Shown in pieces: positions 25,273 through 32,707 of a stretch of 45,172 bases of DNA (positions are counted from its first letter, which is position 1; each line of letters opens with the position of its first letter). The translations under genes were made by a program, and so were the position numbers. The stretch spans positions 1-45,172 of the forward strand of contig JAGWXT010000016.1 of the NCBI GenBank assembly GCA_018969715.1, written 5' to 3'. This DNA is from Actinomycetales bacterium. GTDB taxonomy: Bacteria; Actinomycetota; Actinomycetes; S36-B12; UBA5976. The notes under the pieces were generated by a model. That model was not told the DNA's origin and searched no databases. It worked only from the letters and a program-made list of their open reading frames with translations.

Positions 25273-26559
25273 TCAGGCGGACTTGTCTCGCCGCTCCCGG
25301 CGGCGGGCCGCACTCGCACCACCACCGGTGCCGGAGACGACCGTCGGTGCGGCGTTGTCCCGCACGCAGGCAGCATCCACACATACCCGTTGGACGTCCT
25401 GCTGACTGGGGACGTCGTACATGACGTTGAGCAGGACCTCCTCGAGGATCGCGCGCAGCCCGCGCGCACCGGTGCCGCGCGCCAGGGCGAGGTCGGCCAC
25501 CGCGTCCAGGGAGTCGTCGGTGAACTCCAGCTCGATGCCATCGAGCTCGAACAACCGCCGGTACTGCCGGACCAGGGCGTTGCGGGGGACGGTGAGCACC
25601 TCGATCAGGGCCGTGCGGTCCAGCGCCCGCACGCTGGTGAACACGGGCAGTCGCCCGATGAACTCCGGGATCATCCCGAACTTGAGCAGGTCCTCCGGCA
25701 TCACGGAGGCGAAGATGTCGTCATCGCTGGCGCGATCGACCAGGGGGGCGGTGAAGCCAACCGAGGTCCGGCCCAGGCGCGCGGAGATGATGGTGTCCAG
25801 GCCGGCGAAGGCACCGCCGACGATGAACAGCACGTTGGCGGTGTCGATCTGCAGGAATTCCTGATGCGGGTGCTTGCGCCCCCCCTGCGGGGGCACTGAT
25901 GCGGTCGTCCCCTCCAGGATCTTCAGCAGCGCCTGCTGCACCCCCTCCCCGGAGACGTCACGGGTGATTGAGGGGTTCTCGCTCTTGCGGGCAACCTTGT
26001 CGATCTCGTCGATGTAGATGATGCCCGTCTCCGCCCGCTTGACGTCGTAGTCGGCGGCCTGGATGAGCTTGAGCAGGATGTTCTCGACGTCCTCGCCGAC
26101 GTACCCGGCCTCGGTGAGCGCTGTGGCGTCGGCGATCGCGAAGGGGACATTCAGCATGCGGGCCAGGGTCTGGGCGAGGAGGGTCTTGCCGGATCCGGTG
26201 GGGCCGAGCAGCAGGATATTGGACTTGGCCAGCTCCACCGGCTCCTCGCGCTGGGCGGCACCCTTGGCACCGATGCGCTTGTAGTGGTTGTAGACCGCCA
26301 CCGACAGGGCCTTCTTCGCATGGGACTGGCCGATCACGTACTGGTCGAGGAAGGCGTAGATCTCCCGCGGCTTGGGCAGCTCCCCTGGCGGCGGCACACC
26401 GGGGTCGTGCAGCTCCTCCTCGATGATCTCGTTGCACAGGTCGATGCACTCATCGCAGATGTACACCCCCGGACCGGCGATGAGCTTCTTGACCTGCTTC
26501 TGGCTCTTGCCGCAGAAGGAGCACTTGAGCAGGTCCCCGCCGTCAGTCAGGCGCGCCAC
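25273..26559 (-). CDS. clpX: ATP-dependent Clp protease ATP-binding subunit ClpX
   Basis: 428-residue AAA+ unfoldase that feeds substrates to ClpP1P2. The N-terminal zinc-binding domain has Cys 13, 16, 35 and 38 (CSFC and CDEC). Walker A is GPTGSGKT (119-126), pore loop GYVGED, Walker [10 protein letters not shown], an RKH loop in [10 protein letters not shown], and sensor motifs follow. The C-tail is Arg/Ala-rich. Of two consecutive GTG codons, the second (26559) gives the family start [13 protein letters not shown] and sits six bases from the GGAGG core. A TAGCGT box at 26627-26622 (minus) suggests its own promoter in the 108-base gap after clpP2. Confidence 0.97.
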   Translation of the reverse strand: MARLTDGGDLLKCSFCGKSQKQVKKLIAGPGVYICDECIDLCNEIIEEELHDPGVPPPGELPKPREIYAFLDQYVIGQSHAKKALSVAVYNHYKRIGAKGAAQREEPVELAKSNILLLGPTGSGKTLLAQTLARMLNVPFAIADATALTEAGYVGEDVENILLKLIQAADYDVKRAETGIIYIDEIDKVARKSENPSITRDVSGEGVQQALLKILEGTTASVPPQGGRKHPHQEFLQIDTANVLFIVGGAFAGLDTIISARLGRTSVGFTAPLVDRASDDDIFASVMPEDLLKFGMIPEFIGRLPVFTSVRALDRTALIEVLTVPRNALVRQYRRLFELDGIELEFTDDSLDAVADLALARGTGARGLRAILEEVLLNVMYDVPSQQDVQRVCVDAACVRDNAAPTVVSGTGGGASAARRRERRDKSA

Positions 26560-26667
26560 CACTCACCTCCCTCGGATGCCCACCCGGTCGCCGGGCCCAC
26601 GGCACGGTGTCCGGGGTTCCGACGCTACCCCGCGGGCCGGCTGACCGCCTGCGGACACGCGCACCCC

Positions 26668-27321
26668 TCAGCCGGTGGTGGTGCCCTTGCGGGAGGCGAT
26701 CACCTGATCGACCACCCCGTACTCCTGTGCGGCCTGCGCGGTGAGGATCTTGTCCCGCTCGATATCGGCCTCGATCTGCTCGATCGTGCGCCCTGTGTGA
26801 AGGGCGAGGATGCCCTCCATCTCGGCGCGCATGCGAAGGATCTCGTTCGCCTGAATCTCGATATCCGACCCCTGGCCACCCCCCTCGGTATAGGGCTGGT
26901 GGATGAGGATGCGGGCATGGGGCAGGGCGAACCGCTTGCCCTTGGTACCCGCCGCGAGCAGCACCGCTGCGGCACTTGCCGCCTGACCCAGGCAGATGGT
27001 CTGAATATCGGGCTTGACGAACTGCATCGTGTCGTAGATGGCGGTCATCGCGGTGTAGGAGCCGCCCGGGGAGTTGATGTACATGGAGATGTCGCGCTCG
27101 GGATCCAGCGACTCCAGGACGAGCAGCTGGGCCATGACGTCATCGGCGGAGGCGTCGTCGATCTGGACCCCCAGGAAGATGATCCGCTCCTCGAACAACT
27201 TGGTGTACGGGTTGTGGATGCGCTCACCGGTGGCGGTCCGCTCACGGAACTCCGGCAGGATGTAGCGCGCCTGCGGCGCCCCGACTGACCAGCGGCCGGC
27301 AGCGGCCGCCCGGCCGGTCAC
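26668..27321 (-). CDS. clpP2: ATP-dependent Clp protease proteolytic subunit 2
   Basis: 217-residue serine peptidase. The catalytic Ser lies in [11 protein letters not shown], His in [15 protein letters not shown], and Asp in [16 protein letters not shown]. The [13 protein letters not shown]-terminus is typical of actinobacterial ClpP2, which assembles with ClpP1 into a mixed tetradecamer. GTG 27321 overlaps the clpP1 stop (GTGA). Longer in-frame starts inside clpP1 lack family similarity and are rejected. Confidence 0.95.
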   Translation of the reverse strand: MTGRAAAAGRWSVGAPQARYILPEFRERTATGERIHNPYTKLFEERIIFLGVQIDDASADDVMAQLLVLESLDPERDISMYINSPGGSYTAMTAIYDTMQFVKPDIQTICLGQAASAAAVLLAAGTKGKRFALPHARILIHQPYTEGGGQGSDIEIQANEILRMRAEMEGILALHTGRTIEQIEADIERDKILTAQAAQEYGVVDQVIASRKGTTTG

Positions 27322-27935
27322 GCCGTGCCCCCGTGACCGGCGACGTCCCGGGCGCTGCGCACGACATGATCGATGAACCCGTACTCCTTCGCCTGCTCGG
27401 CGGTGAACCATCGATCCCGGTCGGAGTCCCGCTCGATGGTGGCGACATCCTGGCCGGTCTGCTCGCCGATGAGCACCGCCATCTGCCGCTTGATGTGGAG
27501 CATCTGCTCGGCCTGGATCTTGATGTCCGAGGCGGTGCCGCCGATGCCGCCGGAGGGCTGGTGCATCATGATGCGCGCATGTGGCAGGCAGTAGCGCTTG
27601 CCCCGGGTGCCCGCTGAGAGCAGGAACTGCCCCATCGAGGCCGCCAGGCCCATGGCAACGGTCGCCACGTCATTCTCGACGAACTGCATGGTGTCGTAGA
27701 TCGCCATGCCGGCGCTGATGGATCCCCCCGGTGAGTTGATGTACAGGAAGATGTCGCGCTGCGAGTCCTCGGCTGCCAGCAGGAGCATCTGCGCCGAGAT
27801 GAGGTTCGCGACGCGATCCTCCACTGGCGAGCCGAGGAAGATGATGCGTTCACGCAGGAGTCGCTCGAACACCTGATCGTCATAGCCGGGATGTGGGCCG
27901 GCCAGGACGGGCGCCGGACGAAGGTCAGTCACCAC
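27318..27935 (-). CDS. clpP1: ATP-dependent Clp protease proteolytic subunit 1
   Basis: 205-residue serine peptidase. The oxyanion-proximal motif is [19 protein letters not shown], Ser is in [10 protein letters not shown], His in [12 protein letters not shown], and Asp in [16 protein letters not shown]. It follows tig by six bases and couples to clpP2, giving the tig-clpP1-clpP2 order usual in actinobacteria. A GTG start at 27935 (or the adjacent GTG) is preceded by AGGGTGAA. Confidence 0.96.
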   Translation of the reverse strand: MVTDLRPAPVLAGPHPGYDDQVFERLLRERIIFLGSPVEDRVANLISAQMLLLAAEDSQRDIFLYINSPGGSISAGMAIYDTMQFVENDVATVAMGLAASMGQFLLSAGTRGKRYCLPHARIMMHQPSGGIGGTASDIKIQAEQMLHIKRQMAVLIGEQTGQDVATIERDSDRDRWFTAEQAKEYGFIDHVVRSARDVAGHGGTA

Positions 27936-27941
27936 TTCACC

Positions 27942-29264
27942 CTAGCGAGCAGATGCTGCTGCTGCGGCCGTTGGAGCCTCATGTTCGCTGGCAGCGTCAG
28001 GCAGTGTCGGCAGTTCGACGGGCTCGCCGTCGGGGCCCCGCAGGCGCACCTGTGCCACCAGCGCCCCCAACGCCTTACCCCGTCGGATGTCGGTGGCCAC
28101 CAGCGCCATCTCCCCGGATGCGGCAAGCCGATCGGCCAGCTGCTCCGGCGGGATGCGGTAGCGGGCGCTGTTGGTGAGCACCCAGTCGGTGAGATCCGCC
28201 GGCGTCACCTCGATCGCCGCGTCCTCGGCAATCGAGTCGAGGATGAACTCCCCTGCCAGTTCCTCCCGCACCCGATCGCGCAGGACCGCGGGATCCGGCG
28301 CCTCGCCGTCCGCGCCCGCGGCCACCAATCGCTCAACCTCGGCGGCGACAGTGCCCTCGGGTAGCGGCAGGTCGAGCAGGGCGACAACGGCTGCCAGCGC
28401 GGAGCGGCGGGCCGTCACCATGCGCTGGATCGCGGCGATCGACTCAGCGCGCCGTGCCAGATCCGCTCGCAGCTCGGCGATCGTGTCGAACTCGCTGGCC
28501 AGGGCGGCGAAGTCGTCATCCGCCGCCGGCAGGACCCGCTCCCGGACCGACCGGGCCGTGAACGTCAGGGTGATGGGCGTGCCGACATGGGCACCCTGCT
28601 CCGGCGTGAAGACGAGGGTTCGCACCTCACCGTCGGTCATCCCGGTGATGACCTCATCGGCCCCCGGGACGAGACCGCCCGATCCGACCTCATACGACCA
28701 TTCCGGGGCGCTGTACTCGGGCACCTGCTCACCGTCGAGATCGCCGACGATGTCGAGGATGAGGACGTCACCTGCTGCGGCGGGCCGGTCAACCGGGGTG
28801 AGGGTGGCGAAACGGGAGCGCAGGGCATCGAGGTGGTCGGTCACCTCGGCTGGGTCGACCTCGATCGCAGGAACGTCGACCGTGACGGTGTCGAGATCGG
28901 GCAGGTCGAACAGGGGACGGACGTCGACCGCCACGGTGAACACCAGCCGCTCGCCATCGACGAGCTCGGTGATGTCGACCTCCGGGGCGCCGACTGCCCG
29001 CCGACCGTGGGTCCGGATCGCCGCGACATAGGCCCCCGGAATGTAGGAGCTCACGGCCTCCTGCAGCACGGCACCGCGGCCGATCCGCTGGTCGATGATT
29101 CGCTGCGGCACCTTGCCCCGACGAAACCCGGGGACCGCCAGCCGCTCTCCGACAGTCCGGTAGGCCTTGTCAAGGTCGGCTGCGAGGTCTTCGAAGGTTG
29201 CGGTGACGCTCACCCTCACCCGCGTTGGACTCAACGGCTCGCAACTGCTCTCCACGATGCGCAT
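27942..29264 (-). CDS. tig: Trigger factor
   Basis: 440-residue ribosome-associated chaperone and peptidyl-prolyl isomerase. The ribosome-binding domain has PGFRRGKVPQRIIDQRIG (about 45-62). The FKBP-like PPIase domain lies about 150-245 (AAAGDVLILDIVGDLDGE), followed by the helical chaperone arms and an Ala-rich, slightly acidic tail. ATG 29264 follows AAAGGAG by only two bases; GTG 29255 would have a spacing of eleven, so the exact start is uncertain. Upstream in-frame codons encode a 15-bp tandem repeat and are regarded as leader, not protein. Confidence 0.94.
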   Translation of the reverse strand: MRIVESSCEPLSPTRVRVSVTATFEDLAADLDKAYRTVGERLAVPGFRRGKVPQRIIDQRIGRGAVLQEAVSSYIPGAYVAAIRTHGRRAVGAPEVDITELVDGERLVFTVAVDVRPLFDLPDLDTVTVDVPAIEVDPAEVTDHLDALRSRFATLTPVDRPAAAGDVLILDIVGDLDGEQVPEYSAPEWSYEVGSGGLVPGADEVITGMTDGEVRTLVFTPEQGAHVGTPITLTFTARSVRERVLPAADDDFAALASEFDTIAELRADLARRAESIAAIQRMVTARRSALAAVVALLDLPLPEGTVAAEVERLVAAGADGEAPDPAVLRDRVREELAGEFILDSIAEDAAIEVTPADLTDWVLTNSARYRIPPEQLADRLAASGEMALVATDIRRGKALGALVAQVRLRGPDGEPVELPTLPDAASEHEAPTAAAAASAR

Positions 29265-29273
29265 CGCTCCTTT

Positions 29274-29332
29274 GTCTGGGGACCGGGTGTCTGGGGACCG
29301 GGTGTCTGGGGACCGGGTGTCTGGGGACCGGC
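29274..29332. repeat. 15-bp tandem repeat, 4 copies, in the tig leader
   Basis: The unit GTCTGGGGACCGGGT starts at 29274, 29289, 29304 and 29319, the last copy being one base short. The array ends immediately upstream of the AAAGGAG ribosome-binding site of tig (29267-29273). Confidence 0.95.
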
Positions 29333-29431
29333 ATCCGGGGATCCAGCAGTTCACATGGGTGATGCGGTGTCGCTGGCTCCGACGGGCGAGCTGGGCCACC
29401 TGAGGCGAGGCTGCCGACCTCCCACGGCGTG

Positions 29432-29504
29432 TCGGGGCGGGGAGACTCGAACTCCCGATCTCCTGCTCCCAAAGCAGGCGCGCTAGCCCCTACGCCACGC
29501 CCCG
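29432..29504 (-). tRNA. tRNA-Pro (anticodon TGG)
   Basis: A 73-base cloverleaf. The acceptor CGGGGCG pairs with CGCCCCG, with discriminator A. The anticodon arm is CCTGC-TTTGGGA-GCAGG, giving TGG. The T-arm is CGGGAG-TTCGAGT-CTCCCG-like. CCA is not encoded. It is divergent from tRNA-Gly. Confidence 0.96.
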
Positions 29505-29562
29505 GGCCCACTCCAGCCTAGGGCCCTCCGGGCCGACGCCTACCATGAGGCACTGGCACCAC
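29505..29562. promoter_or_regulatory. Divergent promoter spacer of tRNA-Pro and tRNA-Gly
   Basis: In this 58-base spacer the minus strand has TAGGCT (29520-29515), ten bases before tRNA-Pro. The plus strand has TACCAT (29541-29546), 16 bases before tRNA-Gly. No clear -35 boxes are visible. Confidence 0.45.
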
Positions 29563-29634
29563 GCGGGTGTAGCTCAATGGCCAGAGCCCCAGCCTTCCAA
29601 GCTGGTTATGCGGGTTCGATTCCCGTCACCCGCT
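29563..29634 (+). tRNA. tRNA-Gly (anticodon TCC)
   Basis: A 72-base cloverleaf. The acceptor GCGGGTG pairs with CACCCGC, with discriminator T. The D-arm is GCTC...GAGC, the anticodon arm is CCAGC-CTTCCAA-GCTGG with TCC, and the T-arm is GCGGG-TTCGATT-CCCGT. CCA is not encoded. Confidence 0.97.
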
Positions 29635-30035
29635 CAGTCGGGGCCGCCCGTTACGGGCTTGGTAGCCTGCTGGCCATGGGAGCGCGGCCCCGATGTGGGC
29701 GGATCACCGGTGCACCTCCCCTCACGCGTCGGCGCCATGTGGACCACATGCGCACCGGCGCCACTCGCTGTCGCTGAGGTCACCGGCACTGGCGTGGGAG
29801 ACCCCATCGCCATGCGCGCACCTGCTGGGCCTGCCGTGACTCGTCGAGCGCATCGTCCCCGGCAACGCTGAACAACACCGGCAGCGCGGGGTTCATGTGC
29901 GCGCACCACTCGTGACGACTGCGCCCCCACACGTGGCACCCCCGACCACTCGCGTAACCCATTCCTGATCTCACCCATCAATGACCTCACCCATCAATGA
30001 CCTCACCCATCAATGAAAGAAGAGAGGCGCACCAG
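29635..30035. other. 401-base spacer without a credible gene; structured elements
   Basis: Open frames here have no recognisable domain or good start. Three elements stand out. A 10-bp stem joins 29638-29647 to 29684-29693 around a loop with an inner GCCCG-TTA-CGGGC hairpin, right after tRNA-Gly. A perfect dyad CATGTGG-A-CCACATG occurs at 29736-29750, operator-like. A 16-bp triple repeat at 29969-30016 precedes the peroxiredoxin gene. The promoter of the peroxiredoxin gene must be here, but no box is clear. Confidence 0.5.
29969..30016. repeat. 16-bp tandem repeat, 3 copies, before the peroxiredoxin gene
   Basis: Copies of (C/T)CTCACCCATCAATGA occur at 29969-29984, 29985-30000 and 30001-30016. 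They end 19 bases before the start codon and just upstream of the AGAGAGG ribosome-binding site. Confidence 0.95.
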
Positions 30036-30671
30036 ATGACGATCCGACTCGGAGACGAGGCCCCCGACTTCACCGCCGACACGACGGCCGGCACGCTGTC
30101 CTTCCACGCATGGAAGGACGGCTCGTGGGCCGTGCTGTTCAGCCACCCAGCCGACTTCACACCCGTCTGCACCACCGAACTGGCACGAACCGCCTCCTTG
30201 GCCGCGGAGTTCGAACGCCGCGGCGTGAAGGCGATCGCCCTGTCAGTCGACTCCCTCGACAGTCACCGCGGATGGGTGGGCGATATCGCCGCCTTTGGCG
30301 GGGCGACGGTGGAGTTCCCAATCGTCGCTGATCCCGCTCGCGAGATCGCAACCGCCTACGACATGATCCACCCCGGCGAGGGGGAGACCTCGACGGTGCG
30401 GTCGGTCTTCATCGTGGACCCGGCGAACCGGGTTCGCCTCACCTTGACCTACCCCAAGTCGGTCGGTCGCAACTTCGATGAGCTGCTGCGGGTACTCGAT
30501 GCCCTGCAGCTGACCGACCGGGCGGCGGTGTCCACTCCGGCGGACTGGCAACCGGGTCAGCGAGTGATCGTCTCCCCGGCCCTGTCGACTGTGGATGCCC
30601 GGGCGCGCTTCGACGAGGTCGAGGAGGTGACCTCGTACCTGCGGTGGACTCCGCAGCCCAGCGCCGGCTAG
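30036..30671 (+). CDS. 1-Cys peroxiredoxin (Prx6 type)
   Basis: 211-residue thiol peroxidase that reduces hydroperoxides. The thioredoxin-fold core starts MTIRLGDEAPDF. The peroxidatic cysteine is in the TPVCTTE motif (about residue 45), and no second cysteine exists in the chain, so it is a 1-Cys enzyme needing an external thiol, probably mycothiol or a thioredoxin. Prx6 features also include FPIVADPAREIATAYDM and the long C-terminal domain with DWQPGQRVIV. ATG 30036 follows AGAGAGG. An in-frame ATG 39 bases upstream lies in the tandem repeat and is rejected. Confidence 0.93.
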   Translation: MTIRLGDEAPDFTADTTAGTLSFHAWKDGSWAVLFSHPADFTPVCTTELARTASLAAEFERRGVKAIALSVDSLDSHRGWVGDIAAFGGATVEFPIVADPAREIATAYDMIHPGEGETSTVRSVFIVDPANRVRLTLTYPKSVGRNFDELLRVLDALQLTDRAAVSTPADWQPGQRVIVSPALSTVDARARFDEVEEVTSYLRWTPQPSAG

Positions 30672-30970
30672 CCGGCCTGCGCCCGATGGGCCCTCGCTCC
30701 CGCGGCAACGGTCACCAAGACTGGGCAGGGAGGCAGCGGGAACCGCCGGTGATCGGCGGCGGGGTCGCGGGTTTGGACTTCGGGTGGCCTCCGGGCAGGC
30801 TGCGGCGTGGCGTCACCCGATCCGGGAGGGAGCGCGGACTCGCATAGGACTCGCATAGGACTCGCATAGGATCAGTGCCGGCTGCTGATGCTGGTGGCCT
30901 GATCCCCCAGCCGTGGCCCCTCGGCGGTGAACCCTGCCGTGACCTCCGGGGCGTGAACAAGGGAGCCGAG
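30672..30970. promoter_or_regulatory. Spacer with 11-bp triple repeat ending in a -10-like box
   Basis: No credible gene in 299 bases. The 11-bp unit GGACTCGCATA is repeated three times at 30836-30868, each copy joining to GGA to form TAGGAC. The last junction reads TAGGAT (30867-30872), a TANNNT box about 98 bases before the DUF6325 start. Confidence 0.5.
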
Positions 30971-31387
30971 ATGACCTACGGGCCGGTTGATGTGTCGATC
31001 GTCGCCTTCCCGGGCAACCACTTCAACGGCGAGATCGTCCCAACGATCCTCGAGCAAGTTGAGCGTGGCGTGATCCGGATCCTCGATGTGCTCTTCGTTC
31101 GCAAGGACGCTGATGGCACGGTCACCACCCTCGTCGTGGCTGATCTTGGTCCGGCGGGCGCGCAGTTTGCATCCCTCGACTCGTTCACCCCGGGAGCCTT
31201 GGACGACGAGGACGCCCTGGCGGTCGCCGACGACATTGACCCGGACTCATCGGTCCTGCTCATCGCCTACGAGCACGCTTGGCTGCGCGAGGTCGTCGCC
31301 GCCTTCAACCGGGCCGGGGCGGTGCCGATCGACCACATCCGGATTCCGGCGCATGTCGTCAACGCCGTCGCCGGCCAGCCCGGCTGA
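30971..31387 (+). CDS. DUF6325-type protein
   Basis: 138-residue small soluble protein beginning MTYGPVDVSIVAFPGNHFNG. The motif order (PVD, a hydrophobic strand, FPGN-F-G, a helix ending in ERGVIRILDVLFVRKDADG, then an acidic linker) is that of the actinobacterial DUF6325 family. The central DPDSSVLLIAYEHAWLREVV helix pair is also typical. Function unknown. AAGGGAG precedes ATG 30971 at good spacing. Genes of this family usually pair with a SHOCT-domain gene, as here 41 bases downstream. Envelope or stress adaptation is only a guess. Confidence 0.8.
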   Translation: MTYGPVDVSIVAFPGNHFNGEIVPTILEQVERGVIRILDVLFVRKDADGTVTTLVVADLGPAGAQFASLDSFTPGALDDEDALAVADDIDPDSSVLLIAYEHAWLREVVAAFNRAGAVPIDHIRIPAHVVNAVAGQPG

Positions 31388-31428
31388 CCGCCACCCACAC
31401 TCCGGACACCAGCAGAAGGGAACCCACG

Positions 31429-31701
31429 ATGGGACTGATCGGGATGGCGGCCCGCACCGCCGTGATCGCAGGGACTGCGACGGCCGTCTCCGGCCGGGTG
31501 GCGCATGCCCAGGGCGAGCGCTATGCCCAGCAGGCGCAGGCCCAGCAGGCGCAGGCCCAGCAAGCGCAGCAGGCGGCCCCAGTGCAATCGGCGCAGGATG
31601 AGCAGACGGCGCAGTTGCAGAACCTCGCCGCCCTCCACGCCCAGGGGGTGCTCACCGATGAGGAGTTCAGCGCGGCAAAGGCAAAGGTCCTCGGCATCTA
31701 G
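31429..31701 (+). CDS. SHOCT-domain small protein
   Basis: 90 residues. The N-terminus MGLIGMAARTAVIAGTATAVSGRV is amphipathic to hydrophobic and may touch the membrane. A Gln/Ala-rich middle (AQQAQAQQAQAQQAQQ) is partly encoded by a 15-bp duplication at 31531-31560. The C-terminal 28 residues form a SHOCT domain (LAALHAQGVLTDEEFSAAKAKVLGI), a short helix pair found at protein C-termini and thought to aid oligomerisation. AGAAGGGA lies upstream of ATG 31429. It is probably co-transcribed with the DUF6325 gene. Confidence 0.85.
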   Translation: MGLIGMAARTAVIAGTATAVSGRVAHAQGERYAQQAQAQQAQAQQAQQAAPVQSAQDEQTAQLQNLAALHAQGVLTDEEFSAAKAKVLGI

Positions 31702-31720
31702 GCGGGCGTCCGTGCCCGCC
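31701..31720 (+). terminator. Hairpin overlapping the SHOCT stop codon
   Basis: GGCGGGC-GTCCGT-GCCCGCC, a perfect 7-bp stem starting at the last base of the stop codon and ending directly before the rfbB -10 box. No U-tract. Confidence 0.45.
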
Positions 31721-31726
31721 TAGACT
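31721..31726 (+). promoter_or_regulatory. Putative -10 of a leaderless rfbB transcript
   Basis: TAGACT is followed by six bases and then the GTG start of rfbB, with no ribosome-binding site. This is the geometry of leaderless actinobacterial genes. Confidence 0.5.
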
Positions 31727-31732
31727 CGCGCC

Positions 31733-32704
31733 GTGCGCTACTTCGTCACCGGCGCTGCGGGCTTCATCGGATCCCACTACGTGCGCCGGCTGCTGCGCGG
31801 GGGGTTTCCGGGCAGCGCAGTCGACCACGTCACCGTCTACGACCGGCTCACCTACGCCGGGAACCGGGCGAACCTCGATCCGGTTGCCGATGATCCGCGG
31901 CTGACCTTCGTCCAGGGTGATATCTGCGATGGCGGCCTCCTCGATGAGGTGCTGCCCGGCCACGATCGCGTTGTCAACTTCGCCGCCGAGACCCACGTCG
32001 ATCGCAGCATCACCGGTCCGCAGGACTTCATCCTCACCAATGTGGTGGGAGCACAGTCACTGTTCGACGCCTGCCTGCGCCATGGCATCCCCCGCACCGT
32101 CCATATCGGAACCGATGAGGTCTACGGCTCCATCGACCACGGCTCGTGGACGGAGCAGTCACCCCTGCTGCCGAACTCCCCGTACTCGGCGGCCAAGGCG
32201 GCCGCTGAACTGCTGGTGCGCGCGTACCACGTCACCTACGGCCTGAACATCTCCTCCACCCGCTGCTCCAACAACTACGGCCCGTACCAGTTTCCGGAGA
32301 AGCTGCTGCCCCTGTTCATCACCAATCTCATCGACGGCAGCACGGTGCCGCTGTACGGCGATGGCCTCAATGTGCGGGACTGGCTGCATGTCGACGACCA
32401 CTGCTCGGGGGTGCAGGTCGTCGTTGAGCGGGGTGAGGCCGGCCAGTCCTACAACATCGGCGGTGGCCGCGAGCTGACGAACACCGAGGTGACGCAGGCC
32501 GTCCTCACCGCAATGGGTGCGGACTGGTCGGCCGTCCACTACGTGACCGACCGGCTTGGCCATGATCGGCGCTACAGCGTGGACGACACCCGGCTGCGTG
32601 CCCTCGGCTACCGTCCCGCGCACACCTTCGAGGATGGACTTGCCGAGACGGTCGCGTGGTACCGGGCCAATGAGGACTGGTGGCGACCCCTCAAGGCCGG
32701 CTAG
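31733..32704 (+). CDS. rfbB: dTDP-glucose 4,6-dehydratase
   Basis: 323-residue extended SDR enzyme making dTDP-4-keto-6-deoxyglucose, the entry to dTDP-rhamnose and other deoxysugars. The NAD-binding TGAAGFIGS lies at the N-terminus. The signature NFAAETHVDRSI, the dehydratase triad TDEVYGS (about 126-132), YSAAK (about 150-154) and the substrate motif SNNYGPYQFPEKLLP all fit RmlB rather than a UDP-sugar epimerase. It stands alone: rmlA, rmlC and rmlD are not adjacent. The GTG start follows a TAGACT box. It ends three bases from the convergent DsbA-like gene. Confidence 0.93.
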   Translation: MRYFVTGAAGFIGSHYVRRLLRGGFPGSAVDHVTVYDRLTYAGNRANLDPVADDPRLTFVQGDICDGGLLDEVLPGHDRVVNFAAETHVDRSITGPQDFILTNVVGAQSLFDACLRHGIPRTVHIGTDEVYGSIDHGSWTEQSPLLPNSPYSAAKAAAELLVRAYHVTYGLNISSTRCSNNYGPYQFPEKLLPLFITNLIDGSTVPLYGDGLNVRDWLHVDDHCSGVQVVVERGEAGQSYNIGGGRELTNTEVTQAVLTAMGADWSAVHYVTDRLGHDRRYSVDDTRLRALGYRPAHTFEDGLAETVAWYRANEDWWRPLKAG

Positions 32705-32707
32705 GGG

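Noticed and set aside
27322-27411. ClpP2 N-terminal extension inside clpP1
   Set aside because: Arg-rich shadow sequence; GTGA coupling at 27318-27321 and family start favour the short form.
29265-29399. Tig N-terminal extension with repeated R-S-P-D-T
   Set aside because: It is the translation of the leader repeat; the trigger-factor fold begins at about 29264.
29545-29871. Gene overlapping tRNA-Gly
   Set aside because: The translation includes the tRNA sequence and has no domain or homolog-like composition; there is no neighbouring coupled gene.
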